Assembly (NCBI GenBank): GCA_027596075.1
Contig: JADGJC010000010.1
Coordinates: forward strand, 182,435-246,434
Length of the DNA: 64,000 nt
Reading direction: 5' to 3'
Origin: Rhizophlyctis rosea
Taxonomy: Eukaryota > Chytridiomycota > Chytridiomycetes > Rhizophlyctidales > Rhizophlyctidaceae
Part shown: piece after piece, positions 57,172 to 64,000 of the stretch
How the letters are laid out: each line of letters starts with the position of its first letter
Numbering within the stretch: position 1 is the stretch's first letter
Translations under genes and position numbers: made by a program
Notes under the pieces: model-generated
Databases searched by the model: none
What the model was told of the DNA's origin: nothing
What the model saw: only the letters and a program-made list of their open reading frames with translations

Positions 57172-58830
57172 ATGGCTCACCAAGGTCCTTCCAACTCTCA
57201 ATATTGGAGCATCTTCCAGGATACCCCACTTTCCCACCAAACATCTGCAACACAAGATATACCTCTTAATCCATATCCGAACCGCCCCGGTCAATCCATG
57301 TCCACATATTCCACGCAAGACGTGCGCTATCCGCAAAAGCGCAAACCTAGAAGAAGCAACACCCGTTCGTGTCTCGTATGTCTATGTCTCCTGATAGTTC
57401 TTGGGGGAGCAGCCGCAGGAATATACTTCCTCGTGCGTCCCCAACCGTATCCATCACCTCCTGGGCCAGTCCTACCTGTTCTCCCTACTGACCTGAATCA
57501 AACGAGAGGAGTTATTTTTGGTGCAGATATCGATTGGGTATGTCGGACCATGAACAGCATCCCGATATGATCTCTGACATGTGTGCTCCTGCAGTCCAAT
57601 GAATCTCCATCCTACTTCAACGATCGCATCGGACACCGTGCCGCAAACTTCGGCAATTTTTACTACATATCTGGATCCTTCAGCGCCGGATCTCTGGATC
57701 GCGCAGTGAGACAAACAATGGAAACCGGCGCAATAGCGACCATCACCGTCATGCCGTCCGAAGGAATATCCGCTGTCTCAGACTCTGCACTAGAATCTCT
57801 AGCCTCAACCTGCGCCGACTTAAACAGCAAAGGAGCTCAAATCATGTTAAGATTCGGGCATGAGATGAACGGTATGACCCTTACTCAGTACAATCACCGG
57901 CTACCTGCCCAATTCTAACACACACCTCCCCCACCAGGAAATTGGTACAAGTACGGTCAAAGTCCCAACGACTACATCTCCCTATGGCGCCGCATGGCCA
58001 CCAAAGTCCGCGCAGCGACCAACAAAACCGCCCTCGTATGGGCACCCAACACCGCGGGCGGGTATCCCTTCCCCGGTGGAGCATACACACCATCAGAAGG
58101 AGATCCCCGTTTCGACCAAATGGACACAAACAAAGATGGTGTCCTCAACAGCAGTGTAAGCCACATACCTCCCCACCCCATCACTACCCCCACTCACACC
58201 ACAACCCAGGACGACCCCTTCACACCCTACTACCCCGGCGACGCCTACGTAGACTGGATCGGCATCTCCGCTTACTACTTCGGCCCCGGCACTTCTGGTG
58301 GCAACACGACGGATACTTCCACGGCGCCGAACGTCATGCCGAAAGATACCGAGTTCCTTTCGTACATAGACCCACTCTATAATTTCACGAGGCAGAGGAA
58401 TAAGTACTTCGCAGTGTCGGAGACGGGGGTGGCGTTTTATGTTAATAGTGCGCCGGGGCCGGGGGAGATTGAGATGAAGAGGAAGTGGATTGGGCAGGTG
58501 TATAATAGGACGGTGTTTGAGGTAAGGGTGCGAAGTCGGGTTTTGAGACGCGGATGACGACATGGATTGCTCCTTCTTAATCGTTTTACCTTTTGCCGTT
58601 CATCACCCCACCAGACCCATCCACTCCTCCGCGCAATATCCTGGTTCGACTACCTCAAAACGGAATACAACTCTCTTCGGGATTTTCGTCTTTCGGGGAA
58701 CGACACCGTGAGGGGAATCATAATCGATACGTTGACAGCGCTGAATGCCGTCAATGGGACGTTGATTTTTGCGCAACAGCCTCTTGTGTATAGTAATAGC
58801 ACTGTTGGGCAGAATAGTACGGGGCAGTAG
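57172..58830 (+). CDS. Membrane-anchored glycoside hydrolase family 26
   Basis: Five exons (57172-57537, 57595-57871, 57938-58155, 58210-58521, 58615-58830) join in phase to 462 aa. Residues 1-66 are a basic cytosolic tail. One TM helix at about 67-90 (CLVCLCLLIVLGGAAAGIYF) makes it a type II membrane protein, with no cleavable signal. The catalytic domain has GVIFGADIDW, IMLRFGHEMNG with the acid/base Glu (E212), WYKYGQSPNDYISLWRRM, VDWIGISAYY and AVSETG with the nucleophile Glu (E358). All are hallmarks of GH26, which includes beta-mannanases and related beta-1,3/1,4 hydrolases. Several N-glycosylation sequons lie near the end. The surface anchor is unusual for a plant-polymer enzyme; a role in cell-wall remodelling is an alternative. 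Confidence 0.88.
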
Positions 58831-60192
58831 TGAAACGGGAAAAGAAGAGGGGGGGGGATAGGATTTATGTAATATGTTGAGGTTCCATCCTTTTGAATGG
58901 AGATTATGTATATAGTGGGTTTTGGAAAGACCTTATAAATATCACTACTATTGGTCGAGATCAATCATTTCTTATTCCCTTGACGGATCAATGTTCAAGA
59001 TTATGGCCAATCAGTTTCAATGTTTTGTCCGGCAATATTCTCATCACGTTCGATCAATTTTCACGAACGCGCATTCCTCCATTTTCGACGTACCCGTGGG
59101 CCAGGTTTCTTCTCTCCGGGTTCACGTCTCCTTTGCGCTCTTTGTATTCAACAACAACATGCCTTGGTCCATCTCAACACGATTGAAGTTGATGGACACC
59201 ACCCGCCGAAAAGATCATTTTCTTTTGAGGCGCATTCCAAGGCTGAGACTGCGCATCGCTTTCGTTTCCCGTAGTACACCCATTTGCAGCGTCGCCGTTG
59301 GCTTCTGGGAGAGTGAAGATCTGACAGGAGGGGGATGATGGGTCCCATGTACAAGGTGAGGGCCAGGTTCACCTTGCATGTTGGCCCGTGGGCTTCCAGG
59401 GGCCTGCAAGCAGTGCGCTTAGGCTCAGGGGGGTTAAATGTTTCTGTAGCTGTAGCTGTAGCCAATGGGTGGGGAAGGATCACTGGTGTAAAGTGTCCTT
59501 TGTCCCTCACCGCGTTTTCTCAAACCTCAACTCCCCTCTCCCCCCCACCTCAATTCTCCTTATGGACAACATGCCACTCGACCGGGACGCCAAATCGAAA
59601 CGCATTATCGAAGATGCTGACCACACCTACCTACAACTCCAACCCTAATCTCATCATTTGAACGCAGTGCAATGTGTGTTTGGTCACTCAAAGAGCCGTG
59701 TGCATCGGCAGCACTTGCAAGAGATCAAGAGAACCTCATCAGACACGTCAAACACGCAGTTGCATAAGTATCTGATATGGCCACTGGTTGTATTAGGTAC
59801 GTGGATAGGAACTTTGGCCGTTCCGTACCAGTGCCATTAAGTGCCGGATGGGCTCGAGTTTTGAGCAGTTCACCAGTTCCTTTGTTTACTTACGTGAGCA
59901 TTCCGTCCGAGAGTGGCAGACAAGGCCAGCCGGAACGCCACTGCCAATCTTCTGCGTTCCCAAAACCCTTTAGGCTTTTCACCTTCCTCCGGCACCATTT
60001 CAACACCGACACATCTTCTTGCTTGGTTTACATGTATGGTCCAACCTCCGTGTGTCCGCCATTTTTCGTCTCGCCAAGCTTTCCGCAGTGCAAGTGCTAA
60101 CCGCACATTGTGTGTTTGACTCCCTCAGGCTTGCTTGAAACGTGCACCAGATCACCAACTTCAACACCTGTCGCTTTTCGGCAACTAATCGA
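58831..60192. other. Intergenic, about 1.35 kb
   Basis: No supported gene on either strand. Short frames (about 120 codons at most) lack domains and splice partners. The 3' part must contain the promoter of the Trp-Trp-repeat gene. Confidence 0.45.
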
Positions 60193-62142
60193 ATGACCAA
60201 TCTGAGGGGTACAAAGGGGAGGCCTTTGCCTTCCAGAGCCCAGCCGGCAAGGAAGGCAAAGGAAAAACTAAAGTTTGACATAGTCCAAATCGGTACGAAA
60301 CGAAAGCAGCCCCCCAGAATTGATCACCCAAACAAGCGCCTCAAACCCGGTCCTCCTATCTCCTCGTCCCTAACCCCTCTCCCACCATTAACCCTACCTT
60401 TTGAAATACTCGAACAAACCCTCCACCAAATCAACGTCAAAACCCGTTTCCACCTCGGCGTCATCCTCTCCATTGTTTATAAATACCCCTACATTCGCGA
60501 CGCCACAATCCCGCTCCTTAAACGTGCCTCAATGGACGCCGCCTCACGAAAGGGGCAAATCGACCTTCTGGACTGGTGGAAATCTTACCTGCAACGTCGT
60601 CCAGCCAGAACCCCACTTACCCCAACACCACCTGTCAATATAACCTCTGATGATATCGAAGAGAGCAACGACGATGAGAGGGAGGAGAGTAGCAGTGACC
60701 ACGGACACGGATGGGAATTGAAAGATGGGGCTGGTGTTGGACGGACGGACGCAGCTATGGACGGCGCCAGTCTTAACGGCCACGTCTCCGTCTTACAATG
60801 GTGGAAAGACAGCGGTTTAGAACTCAAATTTTCCCACGCGGCCATGGATGGAGCCAGTTCAGCAGGTCACGTCAAAGTACTAGAATGGTGGGTAGCAAAC
60901 ATCCCAAATGCACGACCTACCTGCGCTGCCATCGACGGAGCTGCCGAGAACGGGCACCTGGTCGTCTTGAAATGGTGGAGGGACGAATGCCCGGGCATCG
61001 GTGTCAGCATGTCTAACCTGGCTCTAGAAGGAGCCAGTGAAAACGGTCATCTCCACATATTGGAATGGTGGAGGGATAGTGGGTGGGGCGTGTTTGATGG
61101 TGTTGGTTCCATGCGTTATGCTACGGAAGATGGTCGATTGGACGTTCTGCATTGGTGGAAGGACCGGTCGGGCTTGACGTCAGAGCAATTGTTGTTTGGG
61201 GTTATGGGATCAGAGGGTGCGGTGGAGCTTCCTCCGAAGGATGGATATGACACCAAGTGGGATGAACCGCCTGATGGTGAAGCAGCGAAGGACGTTGTGT
61301 ATAATGGGGAGTACGAAGGTCGGGCATACGGACGGGAGTATGAGATACTTTCTGACATGCAGGAGGCCCTCTGTGAGGTTGCTAGAGTAGGGGCGTTGGA
61401 GGTGTTGAATTGGTGGAGGGATAGCAAGTTGTTAGCGCGTCGGTATTGGCCTATCGAGGCCTTCATCGCTGCAAGCGGAATGGGGGAGCTAGCCGTGCTC
61501 GATTGGTGGGTCGACAACGGGTTACAGATCCATCGAAATGACATTCACCGATGTCTGGATGCTGCGAGTGACAATGGCCACATCCAAGTATTTGAATGGT
61601 GGAAACATCGAGGCGGGAAGGCATTCCGAGACTGGTGTTCACTGCATCACGCCGCGAAAAACTCCGGCGTCAATATCGACAACGCAAGCGGATCAGGACA
61701 CCTCCACATCTTACAATACCTCCAAACCAACGCCATCCCCATCTCCTATTCCGAAGCTGCAATAGACACCGCCAGCGCCAACGGCCACATCGCAATCCTC
61801 AACTGGTGGACATACAGCGGTCTCAAACTGAAGTACCGCAACATGCTCTTCGACGCCAGCATCAATAACCGAATCGATGTCTTGAATTGGTGGGCTAAGC
61901 CGGGGGAACCAAGGTGGAATCGGAAGCAGATCAATGAGGACATGGCGGGGATGGAGGCTATGCTTGAGTATGTTAGCAAGAGTGGGTTTGTAGAGGTGTT
62001 GGAGTGGTGGAGGAAGAAGAAGTTTAGGTTGATTTGGAGTATGGTGATGTGTGGGGGGAACATGCCGTTGAGGACCAGACGGTGGTGGGTTGAGAATGGG
62101 TTTGTGCCTAGGGAGGCGGTTTGGTGGGAAGATGAAGAATGA
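60193..62142 (+). CDS. Ankyrin-like repeat protein with Trp-Trp repeats
   Basis: A single-exon frame of 649 aa from ATG 60193; the frame further upstream has only GTG. The N-terminus is basic, followed by a short F-box-like hydrophobic segment (LPFEILEQTLHQINVKTRFH). From about residue 115 a repeat of roughly 30-33 residues recurs at least ten times with the pattern DGASxxGHxxVLxWW, for example DGASSAGHVKVLEWW, DGAAENGHLVVLKWW, EGASENGHLHILEWW and DTASANGHIAILNWW. It is a degenerate ankyrin-type helix pair in which the second helix carries a fixed Trp-Trp. An acidic insertion splits repeats 1 and 2. Proteins of this type are common in chytrids; ligand and location are unknown. Confidence 0.8.
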   Translation: MTNLRGTKGRPLPSRAQPARKAKEKLKFDIVQIGTKRKQPPRIDHPNKRLKPGPPISSSLTPLPPLTLPFEILEQTLHQINVKTRFHLGVILSIVYKYPYIRDATIPLLKRASMDAASRKGQIDLLDWWKSYLQRRPARTPLTPTPPVNITSDDIEESNDDEREESSSDHGHGWELKDGAGVGRTDAAMDGASLNGHVSVLQWWKDSGLELKFSHAAMDGASSAGHVKVLEWWVANIPNARPTCAAIDGAAENGHLVVLKWWRDECPGIGVSMSNLALEGASENGHLHILEWWRDSGWGVFDGVGSMRYATEDGRLDVLHWWKDRSGLTSEQLLFGVMGSEGAVELPPKDGYDTKWDEPPDGEAAKDVVYNGEYEGRAYGREYEILSDMQEALCEVARVGALEVLNWWRDSKLLARRYWPIEAFIAASGMGELAVLDWWVDNGLQIHRNDIHRCLDAASDNGHIQVFEWWKHRGGKAFRDWCSLHHAAKNSGVNIDNASGSGHLHILQYLQTNAIPISYSEAAIDTASANGHIAILNWWTYSGLKLKYRNMLFDASINNRIDVLNWWAKPGEPRWNRKQINEDMAGMEAMLEYVSKSGFVEVLEWWRKKKFRLIWSMVMCGGNMPLRTRRWWVENGFVPREAVWWEDEE

Positions 62143-62325
62143 TAAGGAAAATTGGTTTGGCGGAATGTGAGTGCATCTTGTTTTTCGGACCCGAACTCCA
62201 AAGGATCGGGTTCCCATAGGTTAGAGTAATTGATAGGGGTACAATGTATGGCCGAGAATCATAACATGACATTGACTTATGAAAGAGTCATCTACATGGC
62301 TTGCATTGGCCCTCCGCCCAATAAA

Positions 62326-63937
62326 TCATCCATGATAGGCAAACTTCAACCTCTTCAACCTCTCCACAGCCTCCGTACTCCCCTCCTTTGCCGCAGCCCC
62401 AAACCAATCCATAGCCTCCTTCCGACTCCTCTCAACCCACTCCCCCTCCTCATAAAACTTCCCCATCTCCACCATAGCACCCACATGCCCCTGCTCCGCC
62501 GCCTTCCTATACCACTTCACAGCTTCCTCTCCATCCTCCTCCACCCCCACCCCCTCCTTATAACAATACCCCAAAGCAGCCTGCGCCTCCATATGTCCCT
62601 GTTCCGCAGCTTCCTGGAACCACTCTGCCGCTGTGGGTGTGTTATCTTCCGATTGGTAGTACAACCCGAGCTCAAATTGTGCGTCGGGGTTGGCGGAACG
62701 AGAGGCTTTGTCGAACCATTCGATCATTCGGTCTTCATCTTCTTCGACTCCGCGACCGTATTTGTAGGCTAGGCCGCTGTTGTATTGGGCGAGGGTGTGG
62801 CCTTGTTTGGCGGCGAGGGTGTACCAGTGGGTGGCGGTTTTGGCGTTGCGGCGGTGGTCGGTGCCTTGCGTTGGGTCGAAGGTTACTGCTAGTTGGTATT
62901 GGGCTTGCATGTCTCCTGCTTCAGCGGCTTTTTCAAGGTCTTCTAGAGGGTCTTTGGGAGGGGGTTCAGTGGTTGCGGTGGGTTCGGTGTGGCGTGCGAC
63001 GGCTTCTTTGACCCGGTCAACGATGTTGGAAAAGGAGGCTGATGTAGCATCTATGTACTGCGACTGGGTATTGACAAAATTGCAAGTGTCATGTGATTGA
63101 ACATCCGGAACCTTACCAAAAGATCACCTGCAATGAATCCAATGGAAGATCTGGACCAGTCGCATTTCTCGGACCCTACGATGACCAAAACCATTGGTAT
63201 TTGCAGTTTATGGACATACTTGAATTCCAGATTGCTGGGTGGGGAAAGTGGGATGGTGTCGTCAGAAGAGGGAAACTATGAGAGATTGACTGAATTTCCC
63301 TAAAAACTCACCAATTCTTGGACTTGATGTAGGCATCAGAGATGCATGCGACCACACATTTGGATGGGAGTATGCCAGTCACTAGTTCATCGTAGAGAGG
63401 GGTGGCATCATCAAGTCGATCTACATCCAGCCAAGTTGGGAAGCCGGCATCTGACAATTGACGGGCGAGTTGACGTGGATCACATGGCTGCAAAAACATG
63501 GAGCTCATTCACGATTTGTAGAAAAGATGCAAGTATGTGCCGGCCAACATATTCAAACAGCATACCCCGCATTCCAAAGCACCACCAGTTTGCTTCAACT
63601 CCGCAGCTTCACGCGAGTTCAACCAGCAATAACTCATAAACACGGTCCATTTTCCTAGCTCTTTCTTTCCACGTTGTGCGGGTTTAGGGGCTGTCGCGGG
63701 AGATGACGGTGGAGGAGTAGCAGGCGGTGTCATTTGGGAGCTGTCACCAGACTTCAAGGACTGCAGCATGTCAGTCCGTTGCTTGATGAATCCATAGTAC
63801 TTTTGGAGCCGCCGTTCGAGCTTTTCCGACGTGGCTTCATCGTCGGTCTCGAGAATTTCCGCCTCAAGTTCCCGGGTTTTCAGGAGAAGGTTGTCTAGTT
63901 CGGCGGTTAGGGCCTCGATGGAGGTTGTGGAAGACAT
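62326..63937 (-). CDS. TIR domain and Sel1-repeat protein
   Basis: Four exons on the minus strand (63937-63566, 63487-63312, 63234-63117, 63063-62326) join in phase to 467 aa. Residues 1-50 form a coiled coil (ALTAELDNLLLKTRELEAEI). A Pro-rich linker follows. The TIR domain starts at about 98 with KWTVFMSYCWLNSREAAELK and continues FPTWLDVDRLDDATPLYDEL, VVACISDAYIKSKNC, then NLEFKYVHKLQIPMVLVIVG. The Glu in NCNLEF (E186) occupies the position of the catalytic Glu of TIR NADases. The split codon before it is restored only by splicing. The C-terminal half has five to six Sel1-type repeats (AAEQGHMEAQAALGYCYKEG, AAKQGHTLAQYNSGLAYKYG). A signalling or NADase role is inferred. It ends 183 bp from the convergent Trp-Trp gene. 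Confidence 0.85.
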
Positions 63938-64000
63938 TGCTGTCAAGCGAAGGCCCAAGATGGGTTGTTTCTGAAAGTGGTGAAACCCTGCAAGCAAACG
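63938..64000. other. Right edge
   Basis: 5' flank of the TIR-Sel1 gene. Too short to interpret. Confidence 0.4.

Overview
The window looks like nuclear DNA of a zoosporic (chytrid-type) fungus. The genes are compact, eukaryotic and intron-rich: introns are mostly 45-110 bp with GT...AG ends, and short TATA-box promoters are visible. The families fit a plant-litter-degrading chytrid: a Syp1/FCHO muniscin, a VAP/Scs2 protein, two beta-mannanase-type glycoside hydrolases (GH5, GH26), F-box and ankyrin-like proteins rich in Trp-Trp repeats, TIR and TPR/Sel1 proteins. No organism name can be proved from sequence alone. Most single open frames are exons, so I joined them across introns wherever phase and splice sites agreed.

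Layout. 0.6-5.6 kb: an AGGF1-like OCRE/FHA protein, an F-box protein and the spliceosomal protein CCDC12/Cwf18. 6.4-14.0 kb: a fatty acyl-CoA reductase, an F-box/LRR gene with an apparent frameshift, and a choline-transporter-like (SLC44) protein. 14.5-19.6 kb: an LRR protein of ribonuclease-inhibitor type, tRNA-Leu(UAG), and a membrane-anchored DUF579 (glucuronoxylan methyltransferase-like) protein. 20.4-24.5 kb: an SF1/UvrD helicase that stops just after motif II, convergent with a TIR-like/TPR gene. 25.2-30.2 kb: a small disordered protein, poorly resolved genes and a mucin-like single-pass membrane protein. 30.3-34.0 kb is a gene desert.

34.2-43.7 kb: a 73-residue two-helix membrane protein, then three tandem U-box-like/TRAF-finger/WD40 paralogues. 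All three start with a five-codon exon, and the middle copy is truncated. A Syp1/FCHO endocytic adaptor follows. 44.1-47.4 kb holds about eight diverged ~300-bp tandem units, most carrying two short T5-loop hairpins; this is the most unusual non-coding structure in the window.

47.9-64.0 kb: a secreted GH5 enzyme, a VAP/Scs2 ER tail-anchored protein, an IQ/coiled-coil protein containing a 10-N assembly gap, a type II membrane-anchored GH26 enzyme, an ankyrin-like Trp-Trp-repeat protein, and a TIR-Sel1 protein that keeps the candidate NADase glutamate. The two glycoside hydrolases and the DUF579 protein suggest plant-polysaccharide processing. The TIR-Sel1, TIR-like/TPR and U-box/TRAF/WD40 genes look like an expandable signalling repertoire.
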